Positions 8,672 to 17,789 of a stretch of 27,768 nt of DNA are shown in pieces. The stretch lies in contig BGKB01000389.1 of assembly GCA_003116975.1 (NCBI GenBank), forward strand, positions 1-27,768. The letters run 5' to 3'. The stretch's first letter is position 1, and the number at the start of each line of letters is the position of its first letter. Below the pieces are notes generated by a model. That model was not told the origin of the DNA and did no database searches. It saw only the letters and a program-made list of their open reading frames with translations. The position numbers were made by a program, and so were the translations under genes. The stretch comes from Aurantiochytrium sp. KH105. Taxonomy: Eukaryota > Sar > Bigyra > Thraustochytrida > Thraustochytriidae.

Positions 8672-11600
8672 AGTCATCGCAGATTTGACACCCTGAGCAT
8701 GCAAGATGTGAACCATTCCGCCACGATCGCCGACAACGACAACCTTTCCAAGGCGGTGAGCTGTGGCTGAAAAAGCGTGATCTATTGTGAACCCTACCCC
8801 TCCATCCAGCTTCACATGGGTCCCATCCTGGACGTCCACCAGAGACTCGCTTGCGTCAATCGCAGGGGCCACATTTGCGTCGATCTCCTCGCCCGATTGA
8901 AGCTTCCAATACCGGGTGCTATCAACGGACTGAGACACGATGACATCACCCTGAATCGCCACAGTTCGGACCCTCGAGGAGTGCCCTTTGAGAACGTGTT
9001 GCGCCTCGCCCGATAAAGCGTTCCAGATGCACACTGTGTTATCAGCAGACCCAGATACGATGGCATCGCCGTGGATCGCCACGCTCATGACCCAACCCGA
9101 GTGTCCCTCGAGAATGTGCTGCAATTTGCCCGACGTGGCATTCCAAACGCGCGCCGTCTTGTCGGCAGATCCAGAAACGAGGGTGTCGCCCTCAATCGCC
9201 ACGCTCATGACCATCCCGGAGTGCCCTTCGAGTACGTGCCCCAGTTCGCCCGACGTAGCCTTCCATGTGCGCACCGTCCTGTCCAAAGATGCAGACACGA
9301 CAATGTCGCCATGAATCGCAACGCTCATGACCTGATCAGCGTGGCCCTCGAGAAGGTGCTGCGCCTCACCCGACGTGACGCTCCAAATGCGCACCGTTTT
9401 ATCCCTGGACGCAGACACGATGATGTCGCCCTGCATCACCACGCTTCTAATCCAATTTGAGTGCCCCTTGAGGACGTGTTGCACCTCGCCCGACACTGTG
9501 CTCCAGACGCGAAGCGTCTTATCTCTCGACCCAGAGACGATGGTGTCGCCCTGGATTGCAACGGTCCTTACCCAATCCAAGTGACCCGTGAGAACGTGTT
9601 GCGCCTCGCCCGATATGGCGTTCCACGTGCGCACCGTCAGATCAGCTGACCCGGACACAATGATGTTGCCCTGAATCGCCACACTCCTTACCCAACCCGT
9701 GTGCCCCTCGATAGTGAGCTGCTCCTCGCCCGTCGTTACATTCCACGTGCGCAGCGTCTTGTCAGCGGACCCTGACACAATGATGTCACCTTGCATCGTC
9801 ACACTCCAGACCGTTCCCGAGTGCCCTTTGAGCACGTGTAGGGCCTCGCCCGAAGTAGCATGCCACGTGCGCACCGTCTCGTCTGAGGACGCAGAGACGA
9901 TGATGTCGCCCTCAATCGTCACACTCGTGACCTGATCTGCGTGTCCCTCGAGAATGTGCCGCGTCGCGCCCGACGTAACACTCCAAACGCGCACCGTCTT
10001 GTCTCTGGACCCAGATACAATGATATCGCCCTGCATCGCCACGGTTCTAACCCTAGATGAGTGGCCCGAGAGAACGTGCTGCGCCTCACCCGATGTTGCG
10101 CTCCAAATGCGCATCGTGTTGTCAGCAGACCCAGAGACGATGATGTCGTCCTGAATCGCCACGCAATTGACTGAATATGAGTGTCCCTGGAGAACGTGAA
10201 GCAAGGGGTCACGAGGATGAGGAAGCGTCACGCGGACAGGCTCTAGCCAAGGGCAACCGTGAGGTGGCTGGAGACCCAGTACCAAAGGGTCCTTTGCGGC
10301 GTGGCCAAGACGCGCCAAAACTTGCGACGCAAGTTCGTTGGGGTCATAACTCAGTGCGTGCACTGCTTTGCTCAGAAAGCGAGGGGTATCACTTTGGGGT
10401 GCGAAATTGATGCCGAGATCAACGCAGTCGCGAATGAGATCCCCGATCGTGCCGCGCCTTTGTGCTTCATCGTCTCCGATAGAGATGGCCTTTTTCACCC
10501 ACACGAAGTCATTCAAGAGCTCGAACGCCTTTGCCGAGTCTCCGCTCTTGACGCTGTGAAAGACGGCGTGACGAAGGGAAAAGATATTGTCACGCGAGCT
10601 GCTGCAGTACGCGGCCAAACGTTTATGACCCTCGTCGATGTCCACGCCAAGATCTCCGCTTACGTCGTCGTCCAGCAGCCAATCTGCCATGCGCTTATGG
10701 ATCAGCGCCACACGGCCATCGCCACCTTGATACAAGAGGTTGCGCGCATCGCCAATGATCTTTTTCGTCCTTTTCTTGTTCTGGCCAAGAATCGCCGAGA
10801 GTTGCCCTTCGCTCAGTGGCTCGCGTGCTGCCACAATAGGAGTAAGAAGTGTCTGGTAGGCTTCGTCACCGCCCATCTTGTCGCGCAGACGCTCAAAGTA
10901 CTCTTCGAACATGCCACCAAGCCCATTGGGAATGGAGTCTTTTTTGGAAATGTCCTGCATGGTCAGCAGTCCATCTTTTTTCTCCTCATGAGCTCGTCTT
11001 AGCGTATCGGGCAGAAAGCTTGCCCAGAGAAAGAGACCTTCGGAGCGTTTGGAGAGGATCTCGGCGCAAGAGACGACGTCCTTTTGTTCGACCACCTCTG
11101 ACATATTTGCCAGCAGATGCTCAATATGGAACTTGATGTCGCCAAAATTCTTGTCGTCCTTGAGTTCTAGGACTTTTGAGTCAAGGCTGTTGTTCTTGAT
11201 GCCGCGCTGAATCTCGCCTTCAGGCCGCGTGCTGACAACCAGACTGAGCCATGTCGGCATGTCATCCTTCCAGACTCGGATGACTTTTCGCAAAAGCTCG
11301 TCGCTGTCCTTGCATTCGTCCAGGGCGTCGAGAACGACCAATTGTCGTCTCTGACTCAGACTGAGCTTGCCTGCAGGGTCGACGAGAATAGCCTGGAAGA
11401 CGTCGGCCAAGGTCTTTTCGCGGAGGCCTTCCAAATTCACGCCATCGAGTTCATCGGCGAAGCCGGGCACGCTCTGACAGAGCTGCCATGCAATGCTCAC
11501 AAGTGCCTCTTTTGGCGAGGCAGCCATGTTGACCTGGTCGTGTCGAAAAAAGTGATAGGCAGCCACTTGCAGTCGCTCCTTCCACAACGAAATTTGACCC

Positions 11601-11848
11601 TGCTCGGCAATGCCGTCTTGGACTTTTTCGATTCCTTTGTCGAATTTGTCATTGATAGTCATAAGAGCACCTCCGTGGCGACAAAGCTCGGCCATGATGA
11701 CGCTTTTGCCGACACCGCCGTCGCCCACGAGAAGAAAAACAGCGCTCTTTGCACCGTTGTACCAGTCGCAGATCTCGTCGAGGATCCAGCGCCGCGTGCC
11801 GGCAGTGAATTTTCTGCTTTGCCCTTGGCCCACACTTTGGAGCTGCAT
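8663..11848 (-). CDS. NACHT-WD40 protein (C-terminal part of a TIR-NACHT-WD40 NLR-like gene)
   Basis: This frame encodes 1061 residues from the in-frame ATG at 11848; the true protein probably begins in the TIR exon or frame (ATG 13200). A short FTAGTRRWILDEI linker typical of the HET-E/NWD family precedes the NACHT domain. Walker A is GDGGVGKS (residues 42-49) and Walker B is LVVLDALDEC (170-179). Helical/winged-helix sequence follows to about 400. Residues about 551-990 are eleven WD40 repeats of exactly 40 residues, each with an Xaa-Gly-His ... Ser-Gly/Ala-Ser ... Asp ... Trp pattern. A diverged tail (DGGVGFTIDHAF...GGMVHILHA) may close the propeller. NACHT-WD40 proteins act as NTP-driven switches: the WD40 part senses a ligand, and oligomerisation activates the N-terminal effector. 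Here that effector would be TIR. The stop TGA at 8663 lies in an inverted repeat. Confidence 0.9.
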   Translation of the reverse strand: MQLQSVGQGQSRKFTAGTRRWILDEICDWYNGAKSAVFLLVGDGGVGKSVIMAELCRHGGALMTINDKFDKGIEKVQDGIAEQGQISLWKERLQVAAYHFFRHDQVNMAASPKEALVSIAWQLCQSVPGFADELDGVNLEGLREKTLADVFQAILVDPAGKLSLSQRRQLVVLDALDECKDSDELLRKVIRVWKDDMPTWLSLVVSTRPEGEIQRGIKNNSLDSKVLELKDDKNFGDIKFHIEHLLANMSEVVEQKDVVSCAEILSKRSEGLFLWASFLPDTLRRAHEEKKDGLLTMQDISKKDSIPNGLGGMFEEYFERLRDKMGGDEAYQTLLTPIVAAREPLSEGQLSAILGQNKKRTKKIIGDARNLLYQGGDGRVALIHKRMADWLLDDDVSGDLGVDIDEGHKRLAAYCSSSRDNIFSLRHAVFHSVKSGDSAKAFELLNDFVWVKKAISIGDDEAQRRGTIGDLIRDCVDLGINFAPQSDTPRFLSKAVHALSYDPNELASQVLARLGHAAKDPLVLGLQPPHGCPWLEPVRVTLPHPRDPLLHVLQGHSYSVNCVAIQDDIIVSGSADNTMRIWSATSGEAQHVLSGHSSRVRTVAMQGDIIVSGSRDKTVRVWSVTSGATRHILEGHADQVTSVTIEGDIIVSASSDETVRTWHATSGEALHVLKGHSGTVWSVTMQGDIIVSGSADKTLRTWNVTTGEEQLTIEGHTGWVRSVAIQGNIIVSGSADLTVRTWNAISGEAQHVLTGHLDWVRTVAIQGDTIVSGSRDKTLRVWSTVSGEVQHVLKGHSNWIRSVVMQGDIIVSASRDKTVRIWSVTSGEAQHLLEGHADQVMSVAIHGDIVVSASLDRTVRTWKATSGELGHVLEGHSGMVMSVAIEGDTLVSGSADKTARVWNATSGKLQHILEGHSGWVMSVAIHGDAIVSGSADNTVCIWNALSGEAQHVLKGHSSRVRTVAIQGDVIVSQSVDSTRYWKLQSGEEIDANVAPAIDASESLVDVQDGTHVKLDGGVGFTIDHAFSATAHRLGKVVVVGDRGGMVHILHAQGVKSAMTQA
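8880..10200 (-). repeat. Eleven 120-bp tandem WD40-coding repeats
   Basis: The 120-bp period is exact across 1.32 kb: the phrase cgatgatgtcgccc or its variants recurs at 9419, 9659, 9779, 9899, 10019 and 10139. Copies are highly similar at DNA level. Residue differences concentrate just after the Gly-His (SYSV, SSRV, ADQV, SGTV, TGWV, LDWV, SNWI, ADQV, SGMV, SGWV, SSRV) and at the SGSADNT-type turn. Sharing of the same variants by non-adjacent repeats indicates block duplication or gene conversion. Confidence 0.92.
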
Positions 11849-13200
11849 GGGTTCAGGAGAGGGTACATGTCGCGCATGATGGGAGTGAGATCAGATGAAG
11901 CCTCGGGCGTTTTGCTACGCGTTGCGATAGCCTTGGCGAGGCGCTCAACAGCCTCGTCTATAAGCGGAGACTCTTGCGGAAGCGACGCATCAGAGAGCGC
12001 CGTGATGTCGATGGGCGTTTGTCGCGTGAGAGCCAGCTGAAACGAACCGGTCCACTTTGACGACGCCTTGATCATGTCTGTTTCTAACGCGGCGACCACA
12101 GTGAATTCAGCGCGCTGGTTACTAGCATGGCGGAATTCCTTGAGACAATTATCACGGCGGTCTCCGCTGTTCACCTTTTTCATATACTTTTCGGTGGCCA
12201 GGACGAGAAAGACCTTGGACCCCTCGATACCACGAGACATGCTCTCATCGATACTTCCATTCATCTCCCTTTCATCAATCCACACGGTGAGGCTGTGTTT
12301 CTTTTCGAGCTTCTCAGCGAGCTTTTCTGCAATGCCATGCACACCCCATTCGTGGGACATGAAAACATCAAACACCTTTTCTAATTGCTCACCCCTCGCC
12401 TTGGCTTGAATTTGTCGAAGCAGAGACGGAAGTTGGGCCAACTTGGGGTCACTGAAGTCAAAGTACAACTCATTCGCCATGTGCCAGCTCATTGCACCAC
12501 GCCATGATTTCTGTAAACTCATGCTTTTGTCTATGAGGACTGGGAGGAGAGCATTGGGGAACTTGTGGGCAACGGTCTTGACGAGTGCTTCGTTCTCCGA
12601 CAGTGCCGCACTCACCAGTACGGCAGCAACAACGCCAGCCACAGGGGGGGAAATATGGCCGATCTCCATTTCCACCTTTGCGGCTTGGTCAACGATGCGT
12701 ACGGGCAGGCTGAGCCATGGCTGAATTACGTCGATCAACTGCGCGGCCATGACCTTGTCCTGTGGAACGTGAACGATGAGCAAGGACACTTTGTTGAGGA
12801 CCCGGGGTTCTGTTTCGGCCAGCGTTTGATTGACTGTGTTTGCAGGCAGAGGCCCAATCGCTTCCCTCTGCTGCGCGACCTCGGCCTCCTCGTCAAGGAC
12901 CTCGAGTTCCGTCGCCGTCGTCGTCGTCGTCGTCTGCTCAATCCCCGCCAGCGCGGCCGCGTTTGCCGCCATCTCGGCGCGCGTCCTTTCGCTTTCCGTT
13001 TCCGCAGGTCTCTCTCTTTCTCTCTCTCTCTCTCCGGGCCTGGCGGTGCGCCTCTGCGCTCGCCTCGTCCGCGCGCGCGCGCGGCCGCCCTGGCCCCCGC
13101 GCCGCGTCCTCCTTCGCGCTCTCCGCGAATCGTTGCGCTGTGAGCGCTTGCCGTCCCGCTTGAGAGTGGGAGCCCCTGCTGGGCCCAGAGACTTGGCCAT
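11849..13200 (-). CDS. TIR-domain N-terminal part of a TIR-NACHT-WD40 gene
   Basis: From ATG 13200 this frame runs through a basic Arg-rich leader, a Thr6 tract and a Glu-rich segment into two domains. Residues about 136-254 look like a degenerate TIR-like fold (VSLLIVHVP ... NALLPVLID ... W). Residues about 276-399 are a clear TIR domain starting FDVFMSHEWG, with LTVWIDEREM, VFLVLATEKY and CLKEFRHA. Glu355 (codon 12136-12138) matches the catalytic glutamate of NAD-cleaving TIR domains such as SARM1. The frame continues uselessly to 11659, but the protein-like reading ends at about 11849 (DMYPLLNP). From there the NACHT frame takes over one base out of register. The NACHT frame has its own stop at 11891-11893, so the switch must lie below that. 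An alternative ATG at 12972 skips the Arg-rich leader. I treat this and the NACHT-WD40 entry as one gene. Confidence 0.82.
13009..13034. repeat. CT dinucleotide microsatellite
   Basis: A (tc)n tract with one interruption. On the minus strand it would code for alternating Arg-Glu in the leader of the TIR protein. A trinucleotide gtc tract at 12911-12935 (the Thr run) and a CG-rich tract near 13070-13084 lie on either side. Such low complexity makes the true N-terminus of the TIR protein uncertain. Confidence 0.8.
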
Positions 13201-13364
13201 GGCCCCCTCTTCTCCTTTGTCGGCCCCACTCCATACCCGAGAAAAGGGGGTAGACGAGAAGAATGCAAGCACTCGCCAAAGTCCCAAGCAGAGCTCTACT
13301 TGTCTTGATGTGAGTGAGTGCGCACACGTGCTCGAGCCGTACGACGAGGCCAGGCCTGCTGCCC

Positions 13365-14486
13365 ATGACGGATGACGTGGTGTACGAGCGGCTGCGATAA
13401 TACGACGAACGATTTCTCCGAGGTGGAGCGTACAGTCGAGCACACGAGTGCCGCATCAAGAGGGCGCTGCGCGGCACGCAAGGGCCTGGTGCGCTGTGCC
13501 GGCGCGGGTCTCTGGAGGACGAGGAATGGTGCGCTGTCATCAAGGTAGATGGATGCTGGGACGAATTTCCAGGCAGGAGATCGGACTATACCTTTTCCGA
13601 CACCCAGATTTCTATGCTCAAGGACAGCTGTCTGGCGCTGCGGAACTTTGCTTTCTGGCCGCACGCGGGCAAACGATTGTGCGTAGGCCAAGCTAGCCAA
13701 GCCCGAGTTCTCTGAGGCAATAGTTGGAACGTCGCAGGCGAAGTGCATGGAGCCACGATTTGAGTCACACGAGTCATGATTGGCTCCAAGACAATCTCGG
13801 TGGCAAAAACAGTCGCCTAAGTGTTGGCCTACCTGGCAGTGGCAAAATGAAGCTCATTTGTGACTTGGCTCATCGCCTTGCCGTCAGTCTGTGTCGTCGA
13901 CACATCAAACAAATACGGCGGCAACACCAATGGATCCGCGCCCGAAGCTGTAAGCCATGACTGCGTTATCGACGAAATTGGTCGCTCACGCGAGGTTAAG
14001 GCTACCGCGACCACGCGCGATCGTGCCGTGCACCTTGTTGCCTCCGCGCATAGGTCTTTGCTCGAAAGTCTTCTTGCCAATCGTCAGCTCGTGGATCTCG
14101 TCAGAGGCGTATCGAGCCTCACGTTTGGGTGACATGGAAGCGCGCAATTGGCAAAAGAAACGAAACACTTCTCATCTCACCAAGGTCATTCGGCAGCGTC
14201 GCAACACGGCCATCTTCGACAGCATCATCTTTCTCGATCCGAGACCCGACGACCCGGTGCAAATTGTGCACAATGTCTCGTAAGCCATCGACAACCTATT
14301 CGACGGAATGCCCCACGAAATTGAGCTCCGCCTCATGCTTCCTGCCGGAGAACATTTCGATCCACAAGAACTATCTCCTTGCCGATTCTCGTACCCGATG
14401 ACGGCGAGGTCGACGATCACCATCGCGTTGTCGGCCTCAAGCTTCCCTCCGAGCATCTCCCCATCACGACAATCAATCACAGCTGA
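13365..14486 (+). pseudogene. Decayed SpoIIIAA/Ycf45-family P-loop ATPase
   Basis: The three plus-strand frames together recover a protein of the SpoIIIAA/Ycf45 ATPase family (known in endospore formers, cyanobacteria, plastids and plants). An N-terminal part starts at ATG 13365, meets a TAA at 13398 and continues as WCAVIKVDGCWDEF, resembling the family's N-terminal domain. Frame changes then lead to the P-loop VGLPGSGKM (near 13820-13850), where Thr/Ser of the usual GKT/S is Met. The next frame gives VVDTSNKYGG, the Walker B CVIDEIGRSREV, ASAH and LVRGVSSLTFG. A further frame gives GDMEARN and AIFDSIIFLDP, then a TAA at 14281. The last frame ends LPITTINHS with TGA at 14484. About 30 residues between the TSN motif and Walker B are missing relative to family members. 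It is head-to-head with the TIR gene. The P-loop to GDMEAR assignment is strong; the N-terminal 350 bp is weaker. Confidence 0.8.
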
Positions 14487-14555
14487 TAGAGAAAAAAGTT
14501 GGCGAATCTTCTTTCATGCGTAAGGTAACCAGGAACAAAACAAAACATTTCAGAG

Positions 14556-17500
14556 TTAGGGAATAAAGTTCGAACCCACGATATCAGGCGTCAGCAGCGG
14601 CGTCAGCTTTTCGTAAACAGCGTCGCGTGTGGCTTCATTCGCGACTTTATGGCGCAGATAGTATTGAAGTCGATCAGCCCGAAGCTTGACCCAGGCCCTC
14701 TGCACGACGTCCATACTAGAATAAAACGGGTCCGTCTGCGTCCTGGGCTTTGACGTGCAACTTGCCACGTGTCGATGACAAGCTTGGGAGTCGTTGCCTG
14801 TATCCTCAAAGCACCATGCGCAGAAGTGACACGGGCAAGCAGCGCACTTCAATGCACAGCAGTCTTCGAAGTCGACAAAGGCCTGCTTGCATCGCGGACA
14901 GGACAGCGTTAGGACCTCCGCCTGAATGGTGCGGAGGTGATTGCTGACCTCTAACTCCTCGCCATAGTCTTGCAGCGCAGCTTGAACGCTTTGTTGCACT
15001 TGGCGCTCTTGTTCGGCTGCAGCGTCTCGCTCAAAGTGCGCGCGCACAATGTCAAGCAGACCTACAAAATCCTCGTCTGGAACCGCGACTGCAATGGAAC
15101 GTCCAGAGATGACATGGTCGCAATTTGGTGTCACACATCGCATGCTTCCATCCCGCTGTACGTTAACATAAGCCTGAGGCTGAGAAGCAGCGCGAACCGA
15201 CTCGCTCAGGCACTCTTTGCACGTGTAGTGGTCGTCAGCGCAAGAAACGCCCTCACTGAAGGGCCAACTGTCAAGGCAAACAGTACACGAAGCGACCTTC
15301 ACAGGCTCGGCCTGAAAGGCTTCGTGACGCAAGGCTGCGAGTGCAGTTGGCCGCTGACTTGGGTCTGCAGAATGCAGAGACGACACAAGCGATTGAGTTG
15401 CGTCAGATATCTCTGTATCCTTGAAGAGCTCCGCGAGCACAACGCCCACAGAGAACATATCCACGGCAGGCTCAACCTTGTCAACATTTCCGTGGCGCAG
15501 CTCGGGCGCCATGTATTTGATGGTCGCCTGCAAAGGCTGGGTCATGGTCACGTCGTGCAACTGGACGCCGTCAAAGTCCCCAAGCACGGGCGATAAACCC
15601 TTTGCAAGAAAGACGTTTCCTGGCTTGATATCGCAATGAACCAGGCCTCGCGAGTGCAGGTCGTGCAGGCCGCTCAAAAGACCGATAGCAATGCGTCTGC
15701 GCGTCGCCAAGTCTGCATGGGGATTATCGACGATCCATTTCTGGAGATCGCCGCCTTCGTAAAAGGGCATTAAAATGCAGCCGTTATGCGCATCCTGCAT
15801 GAACACGCCCTGTATGCGCACAATATAGGCCGACTGGAGTTGAGCAAGGGCTGTGACTTGGCGGTAGAAACGACTGCTCCACTCTTCCCTAGCAAGGTGA
15901 AAAGACTTTAGCACGGACACGCGGCCGTCCGAGTCGCGAACTTGAAGCACAGACTTGCCAGGACTCGACGCAAGGTCCGCGAGCTTTTGCAAATCTTTGC
16001 GTTTTGCGTTTGTGAGCAAAAGTCCCAGCTCAGATAACTTCTGGGTGGCAGGGTTAGTCACGTCGATGCTCTCAAGCCACCTTCGATCAGAGAGAAGCTC
16101 GGGATAATGCTCTTCCGTGTGGCGCAGTAGGCGTGCGCGCTTTCTGCGAAGCTCGCTGTCAAGCTTGTAGACATTCCCGATTTGAGCCAGCTCTTTCTCA
16201 AGACCTGCAACCCTCGCCTTGGCGTTTTCCGTTCCCTCAGTAGCATCCTCACGGGCCTCTTCGAGATCGATATCAAGACGCCTGCGCTTTCTAGTCTTGT
16301 TTCGAAGGTCCTTGAACAGACGCTGCACGTCTCCGATGCTCGGCGATGCGAGACCAGGCTTCAGACGCGAGAGCAATTGCCCAAGTTCCATTGCTGCGGA
16401 TTTCAAGCGCATAATGCTGAATGCCAGAAAACGCTCATAGAATGCGGTCATAGTTGCCGATGCGAGTTGAAGTGCTTTGAAAGGAAAATCTAGCGCCGCA
16501 TCCGCAGAACACAAGGCGTTAACTTCCTCAGTGAGAGCATCTTCGATAGCACGAATGTAGGGCGCCAGCTCGCGTCTTTTCTTTGGGTGCCTGAGAAACG
16601 TGGTAAACAAGGAATGAATGCCATTGCTTGCTGCTTCTTGATCCAGCCTGTCCATCGCGGCGCCTGTGCGCTCGAATGCAGGCTGTGTGTCATATCGCTC
16701 CATCCATGCCCTGAGAGCATCGTAGGCCTTTTGCGCAGTTTCATGCACGTGCTCAGGGGTGATCACATAATCTGGTGGAAGAGTAAGCGTGGATTCGCCG
16801 CCGGTCAAAGCGCAGCAGAGCTCTTGAAAGCTGTCAAGCACGTTCTCAGGATCAAACTCTTTTCTGAGCCTTTCGAGCTCGACTTCACTTCCGCCCACCA
16901 AAGCTTCTTCGATAAGGCGGACAGCTTCCTCCCGAGCTTGATTCCGTTCGGGTGCTCGCTCCGGTTCTTCTCGAACTTGCTTTTGAAGTGTCTCAAATTC
17001 CTGAACCTTTTTCATCGCACTCTCCTGGTGCGCATCGAACTTTGCAAGAAAAGCAATTGTGCTCTTGGGTCCAATCACTTTAGAGATTTCGTCTTGCAGC
17101 GATGTATATTGTTCGAATGTGTCCGCGCTACACATCTCGCGGGCTAGCGAGGCCTGCGCAGCGAGCGACTCGAGCGCGCTCATCTCTGGCTCGACAGCGA
17201 ACGTTTTCACGAAGGCAATACGCTGGTCTATATCGGTAAATCCCAGCGTTGAAAGACGAGAAAAAGAGAGGGCGCGAGCTGCCCTGACCGTGTGCACTCC
17301 TGCATTGAAAAGCTTGACAAGAACTTTCCGCGCTGTCTTCGTGTCGGCATTTGCGAGAGGGAGCGAGTGCACGAAAGAGAGAAAGGCGTGCAGCTTCGTG
17401 TGGTCCTTTGAATCAGCATACGCAAGAGCCTCCTTCACTCCAAGAGAATCACTCGAAAGATTTGCGCTGTGCTCGAAGAGAAGCTTGGCCAGGATCAAAC

Positions 17501-17633
17501 TGTTTTCTTTGTCGCAGGATTTGCAAGCGTGGATCATTGGGGTCAGGCCCAAGCTGTCGCGCGCATCGATTTGTGACCCGTTCGTAACGAGCTCTTTTGC
17601 CTTCGAAACATCGCCTTTCTTACATGCTCGCAT
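14556..17633 (-). CDS. Ankyrin-coiled coil-protein kinase-RING/Rcat fusion (putative E3 ligase kinase)
   Basis: 1025 residues from the first ATG (17633). The frame is open without ATG up to a stop at 17727 and reads plausibly (SCAQALYEKSRTPLM), so an upstream exon may exist. Order: two or so ankyrin repeats (1-75); a long helical/coiled-coil middle to about 500; a protein kinase (about 556-774); a RING pair at the C-terminus. Kinase landmarks are Lys576 (VLKSF), HCD at 666-668 with IKPGN, DFD instead of DFG at 686-688, and APE at 709-711. The alpha-C Glu position appears as Gln. RING1: Cys783, 786, 798, His802, Cys805, 808, 833 and 838. Rcat-like: CPRC at 912-915, Cys925 in the position of Parkin Cys431, then Cys930, 933, 935, 938, 941, 952 and 959. 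No cysteine-rich IBR lies between them. RBR ligases pass ubiquitin through that cysteine, so kinase plus ubiquitin transfer in one chain is inferred. A broken paralogue lies at 21253-22979. Confidence 0.88.
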   Translation of the reverse strand: MRACKKGDVSKAKELVTNGSQIDARDSLGLTPMIHACKSCDKENSLILAKLLFEHSANLSSDSLGVKEALAYADSKDHTKLHAFLSFVHSLPLANADTKTARKVLVKLFNAGVHTVRAARALSFSRLSTLGFTDIDQRIAFVKTFAVEPEMSALESLAAQASLAREMCSADTFEQYTSLQDEISKVIGPKSTIAFLAKFDAHQESAMKKVQEFETLQKQVREEPERAPERNQAREEAVRLIEEALVGGSEVELERLRKEFDPENVLDSFQELCCALTGGESTLTLPPDYVITPEHVHETAQKAYDALRAWMERYDTQPAFERTGAAMDRLDQEAASNGIHSLFTTFLRHPKKRRELAPYIRAIEDALTEEVNALCSADAALDFPFKALQLASATMTAFYERFLAFSIMRLKSAAMELGQLLSRLKPGLASPSIGDVQRLFKDLRNKTRKRRRLDIDLEEAREDATEGTENAKARVAGLEKELAQIGNVYKLDSELRRKRARLLRHTEEHYPELLSDRRWLESIDVTNPATQKLSELGLLLTNAKRKDLQKLADLASSPGKSVLQVRDSDGRVSVLKSFHLAREEWSSRFYRQVTALAQLQSAYIVRIQGVFMQDAHNGCILMPFYEGGDLQKWIVDNPHADLATRRRIAIGLLSGLHDLHSRGLVHCDIKPGNVFLAKGLSPVLGDFDGVQLHDVTMTQPLQATIKYMAPELRHGNVDKVEPAVDMFSVGVVLAELFKDTEISDATQSLVSSLHSADPSQRPTALAALRHEAFQAEPVKVASCTVCLDSWPFSEGVSCADDHYTCKECLSESVRAASQPQAYVNVQRDGSMRCVTPNCDHVISGRSIAVAVPDEDFVGLLDIVRAHFERDAAAEQERQVQQSVQAALQDYGEELEVSNHLRTIQAEVLTLSCPRCKQAFVDFEDCCALKCAACPCHFCAWCFEDTGNDSQACHRHVASCTSKPRTQTDPFYSSMDVVQRAWVKLRADRLQYYLRHKVANEATRDAVYEKLTPLLTPDIVGSNFIP

Positions 17634-17789
17634 GAGAGGCGTCCGGCTCTTTTCGTACAAAGCCTGAGCGCAGCTGAGGATGGCGTCGGATGTATAGACA
17701 CCTTTGTTGGTGCTGCATTTTTCAAATTAAACATTTTCATAAAGCGAATGTCAGAAAAGGAGGTTCAGACTCTATCGTTTCTGTGTAAC

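Noticed and set aside
9454..11002. Plus-strand frames across the WD40/NACHT region
   Set aside because: Shadows of the 120-bp repeats and the NACHT coding strand.
12565..13375. Plus-strand frames opposite the TIR leader
   Set aside because: They include the CT, GTC and CG low-complexity tracts and give Arg/Ser-rich sequence without domains.
14555..14580. tRNA T-arm-like gttcgaaccc
   Set aside because: It is the last codons of the kinase-RING gene read backwards (VGSNFIP-stop). No acceptor, D or anticodon stems can be built around it.
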